Shown here one piece after another: positions 23,960 to 31,452 of a DNA stretch of 37,106 nucleotides. The position numbers and the translations under genes were made by a program. Numbering within the stretch: the stretch's first letter is position 1; each line of letters starts with the position of its first letter. Under the pieces are notes generated by a model. It saw only the letters and a program-made list of their open reading frames with translations. It did no database searches and had not been told where the DNA came from. Location: assembly GCA_002784045.1 (NCBI GenBank), contig PFJX01000060.1, forward strand, positions 1 to 37,106, in the 5' to 3' direction. Origin of the DNA: Hydrogenophilales bacterium CG_4_10_14_3_um_filter_63_21. Its GTDB lineage: Bacteria > Pseudomonadota > Gammaproteobacteria > Burkholderiales > Thiobacillaceae.

Positions 23960-25109
23960 ACATGTTGATATCGCCATCATCGGCGGTGGCCCTGTTGGGG
24001 CTTCGCTGGCGTTGGGGCTGGAAGATTCCGGGTTGTCGGTGGCGCTACTGGAGGCGCGCGACAAGCTGGAGGTGGCGGACCCGCGAGCGCTGGCGCTGTC
24101 GCAAGGGTGCCGCTTGATTCTGCAGCGGCTGGGGGCCTGGGAAGCGCTGGCGGCAAGGGCCACGCCGATCGAGAGCATCCACGTCTCCCAGCGCGGCGGC
24201 CTCGGGCGGGCGCTGCTGACGGCCGAGGATGGCGGGGTGCCCGCTCTCGGTTATGTGGCGGAATACGGCGCGTTGGTTGCCGCGTTGGCCGGGCGCCTGC
24301 TGAAATGTGGCGCGACCGTTTTGACCGGGGCGCGAGTGACTGATGTGGCGGCGACCTCGGCGTATGGCGCGGTGCGTTATCAACGCGGCGGCGTGGAGCG
24401 GTTGCTGACCGCGCGCCTGGTGGTGCTCTCGGAAGGCGGTCGCAGCCTGCCCGCGCACTTGCGGCAGGACAAGGATTACGGGCAATCGGCGGTGATCGCC
24501 AGCGTATCCACGCAACGTCCGCATGGCCGCCGCGCTTATGAGCGTTTCACGCCAGAGGGGCCGATTGCGCTGTTGCCGCTGGGTGACGACTATGCCCTGG
24601 TCTGGACCACGCCATCGGCGCGGGTGGAGACGCGCCTGGCCATGCCGGATGAGGAGTTTCTGGCACACCTGCAAACCGCTTTCGGCGACCGCCAGGGGCG
24701 CTTTATCCGGGTTGGACCACGCGCGGCGTTTCCGCTCAAACTTAGGTTGGCGGCAGACTCGGCCTCACCGCGCATTCTGCGCATTGGCAATGCCGCGCAT
24801 ACGCTGCATCCCGTGGCGGGGCAGGGCTTCAACCTGGGCGTGCGCGATGCCTGGCATCTAGCGCGGGTGATTCTGGATGCGCCGCGCGAGCGCCTGGGCG
24901 AGGCTGCGTTGAGCAGCGCCTACGCCGCGGAGCGGCGCTTCGACGTGCTCGGCGGCAGCCTGATGACGGATCTTCTGGTGGAGGCGTTTTCCAACGGCCG
25001 CCCCCTGCTCGGCCACGCGCGCGGCGCGGCTCTGGCCCTGCTGGACCTGGTACCCGCGCTGAAAAATCTATTCGCCCGCAAGATGATGTTTGGAGCACAG
25101 GCATGGTGA
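23949..25109 (+). CDS. ubiH: UbiH-family FAD-dependent ubiquinone biosynthesis hydroxylase
   Basis: The 386-residue flavoprotein belongs to the UbiH/UbiF/UbiI/Coq6 group that hydroxylates the aromatic ring of ubiquinone precursors. It has the N-terminal FAD motif DIAIIGGGPVGASLALGLED, the DPRALALSQGC segment typical of the group, and the second FAD-binding motif GNAAHTLHPVAGQGFNLG. The start is GTG 23949, preceded by GAGGAGGTGATGC, and overlaps the pepP stop by 11 bp. The downstream paralogue overlaps by 7 bp, so the two hydroxylases are coupled. Assignment to UbiH rests on the pepP-ubiH order; ring position specificity cannot be read from sequence. Confidence 0.88.
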   Translation: MTPEHVDIAIIGGGPVGASLALGLEDSGLSVALLEARDKLEVADPRALALSQGCRLILQRLGAWEALAARATPIESIHVSQRGGLGRALLTAEDGGVPALGYVAEYGALVAALAGRLLKCGATVLTGARVTDVAATSAYGAVRYQRGGVERLLTARLVVLSEGGRSLPAHLRQDKDYGQSAVIASVSTQRPHGRRAYERFTPEGPIALLPLGDDYALVWTTPSARVETRLAMPDEEFLAHLQTAFGDRQGRFIRVGPRAAFPLKLRLAADSASPRILRIGNAAHTLHPVAGQGFNLGVRDAWHLARVILDAPRERLGEAALSSAYAAERRFDVLGGSLMTDLLVEAFSNGRPLLGHARGAALALLDLVPALKNLFARKMMFGAQAW

Positions 25110-26356
25110 ACGAAGCCGATATCGCGATTGTCGGCGGCGGCCTCAATGGCGCCGCCCTGGCCTGTGCCTTGCGGCACGGGCCGCATTCGGTGGTGCTGCT
25201 GGAGCCGAAGCCCCCCGGAGAAGGAAGTGAGCAGTGGGACCCGCGCATCTACGCCTACAGCCCCGGCAATGTGAACTGGATCAAAGCGCTGGGCGGCTGG
25301 GGTGATCCGCTGCGGGCGCAGGCGGTTTATCGCATGCGCATCCACGGCGATTGCGGCGGCCTGCTGGATTTCGACGCTCTCGATGCGGGCCTGTCGGAAC
25401 TGGCGTGGATTGCCGAGAACGGACGCTTGCAAAGCGCGCTGTGGCGGGCGATGAGCGACACGCCCAATTTGCGTGTCGTGGCCTCCCCCGCCGAGGCGAT
25501 TATCTGGGGCAGTGATGGCCAGCATGTCCTGCGTCTGGCCGATGGCTCGGCCTTGTCCACACGCCTGCTGGTGGCGGCGGATGGCGCCAACTCCTGGGTG
25601 CGGCAACAGGCCGGTATCGGTGTTGTTCTGGAGGATTACCGCCAGGTCGGCGTGGTCGCCAATTTCGAAATCGAAAAGCCGCATCGCGGCGCGGCCTGGC
25701 AGTGGTTCCGCCAGGATGGTGTGTTGGCCTATCTGCCCTTGCCAGGCAAGCGCATCTCGATGGTCTGGTCCACCCCGCCCGAGTATGCCGCCCTGTTGCA
25801 GGCATTGGCGCCCGATGAACTGGCGCCGCGGGTGGCGGCGGCGGGCAACTACGCCCTGGGTGAACTACGTTGCATCACGCCCGCCGCCGGCTTCCCTTTG
25901 AAGCGGCGGCTCGCCGACCAGTGGGTGCGCCCCGGCCTGGTGTTGCTGGGCGATACCGCGCATACCGTGCATCCCCTGGCTGGCCAGGGGGTGAACCTGG
26001 GTTTCCGCGATAGCCGCCTGCTGGCTGAAATGCTCCGTTCTGGCGGCGACCCCGGCGAGATTGGCCGTCTCACCGCTTATGCCGCCCGGCGGCGCGAGGA
26101 TGTGGTATCCATGCAATCCGTCACCGGCGGCCTGCGGAAACTTTTCGGCCGCGAGATTCTCTGTACCCCCGGCTCGGGTAAAGCGTCCGAGCCGCCTGAT
26201 GAAGCCCTTCGGTACCCCGAGGGGGCCAAGTCGTTCTTGGGACGGCCCGACGAACGACTTGAAAGCCTGATTCGAACCCTGCGCAATCAGGGCATGAATT
26301 TCACTGATCATTTCCCCCCACTGAGCCAGGCGCTCATGCACCATGCGGTGCTTTAA
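25103..26356 (+). CDS. UbiH/UbiF/VisC/Coq6-family hydroxylase with an in-frame palindromic insert
   Basis: This second FAD-dependent ubiquinone hydroxylase has 417 residues, about 30 more than its neighbour. It keeps the N-terminal DIAIVGGGLNGAALACALRH, the DPRIYAYSPGNVNWI segment, LVAADGANSWVRQQAGI and GDTAHTVHPLAGQGVNLGFRD. The extra length lies near the C-terminus, at about residues 353-388 (GSGKASEPPDEALRYPEGAK and flanks), between LRKLFGREI and the normal terminal helix RTLRNQGMNF. The DNA of that stretch is strongly palindromic, suggesting an inserted repeat element that left the frame open. In E. coli the gene in this place is ubiI. I leave the symbol blank because these betaproteobacterial enzymes differ in ring specificity. 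ATG 25103 overlaps ubiH by 7 bp. Confidence 0.87.
   Translation: MVNEADIAIVGGGLNGAALACALRHGPHSVVLLEPKPPGEGSEQWDPRIYAYSPGNVNWIKALGGWGDPLRAQAVYRMRIHGDCGGLLDFDALDAGLSELAWIAENGRLQSALWRAMSDTPNLRVVASPAEAIIWGSDGQHVLRLADGSALSTRLLVAADGANSWVRQQAGIGVVLEDYRQVGVVANFEIEKPHRGAAWQWFRQDGVLAYLPLPGKRISMVWSTPPEYAALLQALAPDELAPRVAAAGNYALGELRCITPAAGFPLKRRLADQWVRPGLVLLGDTAHTVHPLAGQGVNLGFRDSRLLAEMLRSGGDPGEIGRLTAYAARRREDVVSMQSVTGGLRKLFGREILCTPGSGKASEPPDEALRYPEGAKSFLGRPDERLESLIRTLRNQGMNFTDHFPPLSQALMHHAVL
26170..26260. repeat. Palindromic element inserted in frame in the second ubi hydroxylase gene
   Basis: Two perfect inverted repeats lie close together: CGGCTCGG (26170-26177) with CCGAGCCG (26187-26194), and AAGTCGTTC (26228-26236) with GAACGACTT (26252-26260). 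The stretch coincides with residues absent from typical family members and contributes no stop codon. No obvious flanking duplication is visible. Confidence 0.6.
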
Positions 26357-26377
26357 CTTTCCCCCGGAGTCCATTCC

Positions 26378-27094
26378 ATGCGCAATTTAGCCTTCACGCT
26401 CGCTCTCGTCGCCACGACCGCCCTGGCGGGCGAGGCGGATATCCGCCAGTCGATCGAAAGCGGTTTTCCCGGTACCAAGGTGACCGATGTCAGCAAGACG
26501 GCCGTCGCCGGCATTTACGAAGTGGTCATGGAGGGCCGCCAAGGCCCGATGGTGGCCTACACCGACGATAAGGCCCGCCATGTCATAGTGGGCGATCTGC
26601 TCGACATCAAATCGCAACGCAACCTCACGCGCGAGCGCATGGACAAGCTCACCGAGGTTAAATTCGACAGCCTTCCTTTCGCCAACGCCATCAAGATCGT
26701 GAAGGGCGATGGCAAACGCCGTCTGGCGGTGTTTTCCGATCTGGATTGCCCCTATTGCAAGAAGCTGGAAGGCGAGTTGGCCAAGGTCGACAACGTGACC
26801 ATCTATACCTTCCCCTACCCGCTTCCCATGCATACCGATGCGCCGCGCAAGTCGAAGCTGATCTGGTGCAGCAAGGACCGCGCCGCCGCCTGGAACGACT
26901 ACATGCACAAGGGCAAGCTGCCGGCGGGCAAAGGTGACTGTGCCAACCCCATCGACGAAAATCTGGCGCTGGGCGCGAAACTGCGCATCGACGGCACGCC
27001 CGCGCTGATTTTCGCCAACGGCAAACGGGTTCCCGGCTACCTGCCGGCCACTCGTCTGAATGACCTGCTCAACGCCGCTGAAAAGGCCCGCTGA
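26378..27094 (+). CDS. dsbC: Thiol:disulfide interchange protein DsbC
   Basis: DsbC is a periplasmic disulfide isomerase that rearranges wrong disulfides in secreted proteins and is kept reduced by DsbD. The 238-residue protein has a signal peptide (MRNLAFTLALVATTALAGEA), an N-terminal dimerisation domain (residues about 20-85) and a thioredoxin domain with the active-site CPYC at residues 124-127 (SDLDCPYCKK). The cis-proline motif lies in GTPALIF. Two further cysteines (LIWCSK and KGDCAN) probably form the structural disulfide seen in E. coli DsbC. ATG 26378 is preceded by CCGGAG. It follows the ubi gene by 21 bp and precedes flrB by 9 bp, so it appears to be in the same transcription unit. 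LptD is a plausible client. Confidence 0.95.
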   Translation: MRNLAFTLALVATTALAGEADIRQSIESGFPGTKVTDVSKTAVAGIYEVVMEGRQGPMVAYTDDKARHVIVGDLLDIKSQRNLTRERMDKLTEVKFDSLPFANAIKIVKGDGKRRLAVFSDLDCPYCKKLEGELAKVDNVTIYTFPYPLPMHTDAPRKSKLIWCSKDRAAAWNDYMHKGKLPAGKGDCANPIDENLALGAKLRIDGTPALIFANGKRVPGYLPATRLNDLLNAAEKAR

Positions 27095-27103
27095 CGCCCG
27101 CCA

Positions 27104-28051
27104 ATGAGTGAGCAAGATAGCCAGCGCGCGGACGATGCCCAACTGCGCCAGGCTTTCGCGCTGTTCAGCGCAACCTCGGAAAAACTGGCGGGCACCTATC
27201 TGGAACTGCAAGCCCAGGTGGCGCGCCTGACCAGTGAGCTGGCCGCCGCCAATGGCGAGCTGGCACGGCGCGAGCGCCTATCCGCCCTGGGCGAGATGGC
27301 GGCCCAGGTGGCGCACCAGTTGCGTACACCGCTGGCCACCGCGCTGCTCTATACCGGGCATCTGGCGCGGCCGCAATTGAGCGATGCCGACCGCATCCGT
27401 TTCGCCGGCAAGAGCCTGTCGCGGCTGCGTTATCTGGAGCGCTTGATTCAGGACATGCTGTTGTTCGTAAAAGGCGCGCGTCTGGACCGAGAAGCTTTCC
27501 CCTTGCGTCCCCTGTTGGAAGAATTGGCGCAGACCCTGGAACCCCATGCCGCGCAGCGCAAGGTTCACCTGGAACTGTCGCCGCCGGAGGCTGAATCCAC
27601 CCTCACCGGCGACCGTCAGGCCATCGCCGGCGCCCTCATCAACTTGCTGGAAAACGCCCTGCAAGCCACACCGGAAGGCGGCCAGGTAAGCCTCGGCGTG
27701 GGTGGCCAGGGCAGCCCGTTCGCCGCCTTCCAGGTCAACGACACGGGCGCCGGTATCCCCGAAGCCGCTCAGGAACGTCTGTTTGAACCTTTTTTCAGCA
27801 CTCGCGGCGAGGGCAGCGGCCTCGGCCTGGCCATCGTGCGCCAAGTCGCGGAGGCGCACGGCGGCTGGGTGGAGTGGGCGCCGCGCGAGGGAGGCGGCAG
27901 CCGCTTCACTCTGTATTTGCCCTTTGCCGGAGGCGATGTAGCGCAGGCATACCCGCAGGGGGTAGGCCGTGGTTGTAATGCCGCCGAAACCCCGGCGGCA
28001 ACGACCACGCTCTCCCTGCCTGCGTCTTTTACCGGAGGCGACCTTGGCTGA
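27104..28051 (+). CDS. flrB: Flagellar two-component sensor histidine kinase, FlrB/FleS type
   Basis: The 315-residue kinase has no membrane segment and should be cytoplasmic. A short N-terminal coiled-coil/PAS-like region precedes the dimerisation and phosphoacceptor helix (ALGEMAAQVAHQLRTPLATA, phosphorylated His71) and an HATPase domain with LINLLENALQATPEGGQ (N box), NDTGAGIPEAAQERLFEPFF (G1/F boxes) and GSGLGLAIVRQVAEAHGG (G2). It should phosphorylate FlrC, encoded immediately downstream with an 8-bp overlap. The kinase fold ends at LPFAGGD. About 35 further residues are encoded by a palindromic insertion, and the protein finishes FTGGDLG, an apparent duplicate of the original ending. 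ATG 27104 lacks a clear ribosome-binding site, suggesting coupling to dsbC, 9 bp upstream. Confidence 0.88.
   Translation: MSEQDSQRADDAQLRQAFALFSATSEKLAGTYLELQAQVARLTSELAAANGELARRERLSALGEMAAQVAHQLRTPLATALLYTGHLARPQLSDADRIRFAGKSLSRLRYLERLIQDMLLFVKGARLDREAFPLRPLLEELAQTLEPHAAQRKVHLELSPPEAESTLTGDRQAIAGALINLLENALQATPEGGQVSLGVGGQGSPFAAFQVNDTGAGIPEAAQERLFEPFFSTRGEGSGLGLAIVRQVAEAHGGWVEWAPREGGGSRFTLYLPFAGGDVAQAYPQGVGRGCNAAETPAATTTLSLPASFTGGDLG
27923..28041. repeat. Palindromic element between 14-bp direct repeats at the flrB/flrC junction
   Basis: The sequence TTTGCCGGAGGCGA (27923-27936) recurs at 28028-28041 with one mismatch, exactly 105 bp (35 codons) apart. Between the copies lies a nested palindrome: CGCAGGCA (27942-27949) pairs with 28017-28024, CGTGGT (27968-27973) with 28004-28009, and TGCCGCCG (27979-27986) with 27993-28000. 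The second copy carries the GGAGG ribosome-binding site of flrC, so the insertion appears to have duplicated it. Confidence 0.75.
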
Positions 28052-29426
28052 AGCCTTGCCCATCCTGGTGGTCGAAGACGACCCCTCTCTGCGCGAAGCG
28101 CTCATGGATACCCTGGAATTGTCCGGCTACACCGCCCACGCCGCCGCCGACGGCGAACAGGCGCTGGCCTGGATGGAGGGGGGCGGCCTCGATGTTCGAC
28201 CCGGCCTGGTCCTTTCCGACGTGCAGATGCCGGGGATGGACGGCCACGCGCTGCTGCGCAGCCTGAAACGGCGCTGGCCGGAAGTGCCGGTATTGCTGAT
28301 GACCGCCTACGGCCAGATTGACCTGGCGGTACAGGCGATGCGCGAAGGCGCGGCCGATTACCTGCCCAAGCCGTTTGAGCCGGATCGCCTGTTGGCGGCC
28401 GTGGCGCGCTATTACCGCAGCGGCGAGGAAGGCGGGGAGAGCGAAGTGGTGGCCGCCGATGCCGCCACTCGCGCCATGCTCGATCTGGCCCGCCGCGTGG
28501 CGGCCACCGAGGCGAGCGTTTTGCTCACCGGCGAATCCGGGGTTGGCAAGGAAGTGTTCGCGCGCTTTATCCACCAGCACTCCAAACGCGCCAAAGGCCC
28601 GTTCGTCGCGGTGAACTGCGCGGCGATTCCCGAGAATCTGCTGGAATCCATGCTGTTCGGCCACGAGAAAGGCGCCTTCACCGGCGCGACGGCAGCCCAG
28701 GCGGGCAAATTCGAACAGGCTTCAGGCGGTGTCATCCTCCTCGACGAAGTCTCGGAACTGCCACTCAACCTCCAGGCCAAGCTCCTTCGCGTGTTGCAGG
28801 AAAAGGAGGTGGAGCGGGTCGGTGGGCGCGCGCCAATCAAGCTCGACGTGCGCATCTTCGCCGCCAGCAACCGCGACCTCGCCGCCTGGGTTGCGGCTGG
28901 CCATTTCCGTGAAGACCTGTATTACCGGCTCAGCATCTTTCCCCTGGAAATTCCGCCTTTGCGACAACGCCGTGGCGACATCGCCGCGCTCGCTCGGCAT
29001 TTCCTGAAACGCCACGAAAACGTGGTGGGCCGAGGCGGATTCGCGCTATCCAACCGGGCGCTGGCCGAATTGACCGGGTATGGGTGGCCCGGTAACATCC
29101 GCGAGCTTGCGAATGTGTTGCAACGCGCCATGATTCTGGCGCCGGGAACGGAAATCGGCTCCGAACATTTGATGCTGCCGCATGATTTGGCCCATAACGC
29201 ATTGGCCCATAACGCATTGGCCCATAACGCGGCTCAAGAAGGGGTTCGATCCGCCGACCAGGGTTTGAAGGACATGGAGCGGGAAACCATCCTGGGTACT
29301 TTGCGCCGGCTCGGCGGTTCCCGGCGCAAGACGGCGGAAACGCTGAACATGAGCGAACGGACCTTGCGCGACAAACTCAAGCGATACCGCGAAGCGGGCT
29401 ATCTGGATGGAGATGACCTCCTATAA
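28044..29426 (+). CDS. flrC: Flagellar sigma-54-dependent response regulator, FlrC/FleR type
   Basis: This NtrC-family activator of mid-class flagellar genes has a receiver domain (phosphoacceptor Asp59 in LSDVQMPGMDG, Lys109), an AAA+ domain with Walker A GESGVGKE, the sigma-54 contact GAFTGA and Walker B GGVILLDEVSEL, and a C-terminal Fis-type helix-turn-helix (RRKTAETLNMSERTLRDKLK). The start is TTG 28044, 5 bases after GGAGG and overlapping the flrB stop. Earlier in-frame ATGs lie inside the palindromic insert of flrB and would add an arginine-rich tail before the receiver domain. The protein is 460 residues. A 15-bp tandem repeat encodes LAHNA units in the linker between AAA+ and DNA-binding domains. 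fliE follows by 23 bp. Confidence 0.92.
   Translation: MAEALPILVVEDDPSLREALMDTLELSGYTAHAAADGEQALAWMEGGGLDVRPGLVLSDVQMPGMDGHALLRSLKRRWPEVPVLLMTAYGQIDLAVQAMREGAADYLPKPFEPDRLLAAVARYYRSGEEGGESEVVAADAATRAMLDLARRVAATEASVLLTGESGVGKEVFARFIHQHSKRAKGPFVAVNCAAIPENLLESMLFGHEKGAFTGATAAQAGKFEQASGGVILLDEVSELPLNLQAKLLRVLQEKEVERVGGRAPIKLDVRIFAASNRDLAAWVAAGHFREDLYYRLSIFPLEIPPLRQRRGDIAALARHFLKRHENVVGRGGFALSNRALAELTGYGWPGNIRELANVLQRAMILAPGTEIGSEHLMLPHDLAHNALAHNALAHNAAQEGVRSADQGLKDMERETILGTLRRLGGSRRKTAETLNMSERTLRDKLKRYREAGYLDGDDLL
29187..29230 (+). repeat. 15-bp tandem repeat in the flrC linker
   Basis: The unit TTGGCCCATAACGCA occurs nearly three times in perfect tandem and encodes LAHNA LAHNA LAHNA between the AAA+ and helix-turn-helix domains. 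Perfect identity suggests a recent slippage event. Copy change would vary linker length without a frameshift. Confidence 0.9.
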
Positions 29427-29449
29427 TCGGTTGCAGGAGGCACAAGGCG

Positions 29450-29788
29450 ATGAATGATATTGATCTGATGGTGAATCAGTTGCGTGCCGTGGCGGCTCAG
29501 GCCGGTGGTGGCGTGTCCGCCAGCGCCGCGAATGGGCTAACTCAGGTGGCAACTCAGGCGCCTTCCCAGGATTTCGCCATGCTGCTCCAGTCCGCCGTGG
29601 ATGAAGTCAATAAAACCCAGTTGGATGCCCGCCAACTCAGCAGCCAGTTCGAGGCGGGCAATGCCGAAGTCAATCTCCAGGATGTCGTGCTTTCCCTGCA
29701 GAAAGCGAGCCTCTCCTTCCAGACCATGGTTCAGGTGCGCAACAAGCTGGTGAGCGCGTACCAGGAAGTTATGAACATGCAGGTCTGA
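29450..29788 (+). CDS. fliE: Flagellar hook-basal body protein FliE
   Basis: FliE joins the MS ring to the rod and is among the first substrates of the flagellar export apparatus. The 112-residue protein has the family's C-terminal signature: VNLQDVVLSLQKASLSFQTM followed by VQVRNKLVSAYQEVMNMQV, which builds the helical rod interface; the N-terminal third is variable. ATG 29450 is preceded by AGGAGG. Only 23 bp separate it from flrC. A perfect TATAAT (29422-29427) overlaps the flrC stop codon but lacks a good -35, and no GG-N10-GC sigma-54 element is visible nearby, so read-through from flrC is likely to contribute. Confidence 0.94.
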   Translation: MNDIDLMVNQLRAVAAQAGGGVSASAANGLTQVATQAPSQDFAMLLQSAVDEVNKTQLDARQLSSQFEAGNAEVNLQDVVLSLQKASLSFQTMVQVRNKLVSAYQEVMNMQV

Positions 29789-29805
29789 TGGAAAACGGTT
29801 GACGG

Positions 29806-31452
29806 ATGGCCCTGCAATTTCCCGCGTTTTTCAACACCCTAGCCCACCGCTTCAACGCGCTTCCCGCCGCCAGGAAGATGACGTTGGCGGCAGTCGTGGC
29901 GGCTTCCCTCGCTTTGATCATCGGCCTTTACCTGTGGAGCAGCGCGCCTGACTACAAGGTGTTGTTCTCCAACCTGCCGGAGCGTGATGCCGGTGCGGTG
30001 ACCGCCACCCTGCAGCAAATGAATGTGCCCTACAAGACCGAGGCCAACGGCACCCTCATGGTGCCGTCCGATCAGGTCTATGACCTGCGTTTCAAACTGG
30101 CCGCGCAGGGCATTCCCAAGGGCGGGGCCGTGGGCTTCGAGTTGATGGATAGCCCAAAGCTGGGCATGACCCAGTTCCAGGAGCAATTGGCGTTCCAGCG
30201 TGGCCTTGAAGGTGAGCTGTCGCGCACCATCCAATCGCTGGCGTCAGTGGAATCGGCGCGGGTCCATCTGGCGATCCCCAAACCTTCGGTATTCATCCGC
30301 GATAAACAATCGCCTTCCGCTTCCGTGCTGGTGAAGTTGTATTCCGGCCGTGCCCTCGACCCCGGGCAGGTGCAATCCATCGTGCATCTGGTGTCCAGCA
30401 GCGTGCCGGAACTGTCGCCCAACAGTGTCACCGTGGTGGATCAGGCTGGCAATCTGCTGACCGCCAGGAACGATAGCCAGTCGCTGAGCGGCCTCAATGC
30501 CAGCCAACTGGAATACACCAAGAAGATGGAGACCTATTACGTGCAGCGGATCGAGGCCATCGTTGCGCCCATCGTCGGTGCCGGCAACGTCAAGGCCGAG
30601 GTGCGCGCCGACCTGGACTTTTCCGAGGACGAGGCGACGAGCGAGAGCTGGAAGCCGAACGCCACGCCCGACGCGCAGGCGATTCGTAGCCAGCAGACGG
30701 TGGAAGACCTCAACAACGCCGGCAATCAGGCGCAGGGGGTCCCGGGGGCGCTGACCAACCAGCCGCCCGGTCCCGCCAGCGCGCCGCTGATCGCGCCGCC
30801 GGGCGCCAATGCCGGACCCAGTGCGGGCGCGGTGGGGCAGGGCGGCAACTCCAGCCGCAAGGAAAACACCGTCAACTTCGAGCTGGACAAGACCATCCGC
30901 CACGTCAAGGCTTCGCAGGGCCGCGTCAAGCGGCTGTCGGTGGCGGTCGTGGTCAACCATCGGGCGGTCAGGGACACGGAAGGCAAGGCCGCTAAGCCGA
31001 CCCCGCTTTCCGTCCAGGAGATGACTCAGATCAACAGCCTGGTCAAGGAAGCGATGGGCTTTGACCAGCCGCGTGGTGACACCGTCAACGTGGTCAACGC
31101 GGCCTTTACCGAAGCCAGGGAAGAACTCGACGTCCCGCTCTGGAAGGATCCGGACAATGTCGCCCTGGCCAAGGATCTGCTCAAGAACCTGATCATCTTC
31201 GGCCTCGCCTTCTATCTGGTATTCGGCGTATTGCGGCCGCTGCTGCGTGATCTCATGAAACCGGCGGAACCCCTGCCCACGGTAAGCGAAGGTGAGCAGG
31301 GCGAAGGTGGCGCCAGCTATGGCCCGGATGGCAAGCCGATGCCGGCGGCGCTGGATAATTATGCTGAAATCCTCGCCAAGGTGCGGGAATTCGCCAAGGC
31401 CAGTCCCAAGATCACCGCTGAAATCGCCAAGGAATGGATGGTCAAGGAATGA
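29806..31452 (+). CDS. fliF: Flagellar MS-ring protein FliF
   Basis: FliF forms the membrane-embedded MS ring that seeds flagellar assembly and carries the rotor. The 548-residue protein has an N-terminal membrane segment (about residues 25-45), ring-building motifs (YKVLFSNLPERDAGAVTATL, then VESARVHLAIPKPSVFIRDK and SASVLVKLYSGRALDPGQVQ), a central region including a Gly/Pro-rich stretch (about residues 305-350), a C-terminal membrane segment (FGLAFYLVFGVLRPLL, about 465-480) and a cytoplasmic tail that binds FliG. ATG 29806 follows fliE by 17 bp. The ATGA at 31449-31452 is both the fliG start and the fliF stop, indicating coupling that would balance the two rotor proteins. Confidence 0.96.
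   Translation: MALQFPAFFNTLAHRFNALPAARKMTLAAVVAASLALIIGLYLWSSAPDYKVLFSNLPERDAGAVTATLQQMNVPYKTEANGTLMVPSDQVYDLRFKLAAQGIPKGGAVGFELMDSPKLGMTQFQEQLAFQRGLEGELSRTIQSLASVESARVHLAIPKPSVFIRDKQSPSASVLVKLYSGRALDPGQVQSIVHLVSSSVPELSPNSVTVVDQAGNLLTARNDSQSLSGLNASQLEYTKKMETYYVQRIEAIVAPIVGAGNVKAEVRADLDFSEDEATSESWKPNATPDAQAIRSQQTVEDLNNAGNQAQGVPGALTNQPPGPASAPLIAPPGANAGPSAGAVGQGGNSSRKENTVNFELDKTIRHVKASQGRVKRLSVAVVVNHRAVRDTEGKAAKPTPLSVQEMTQINSLVKEAMGFDQPRGDTVNVVNAAFTEAREELDVPLWKDPDNVALAKDLLKNLIIFGLAFYLVFGVLRPLLRDLMKPAEPLPTVSEGEQGEGGASYGPDGKPMPAALDNYAEILAKVREFAKASPKITAEIAKEWMVKE

Noticed and set aside
29340-29449. Sigma-54 promoter before fliE
   Set aside because: TTGC elements at 29363 and 29431 have no GG at the required distance upstream.
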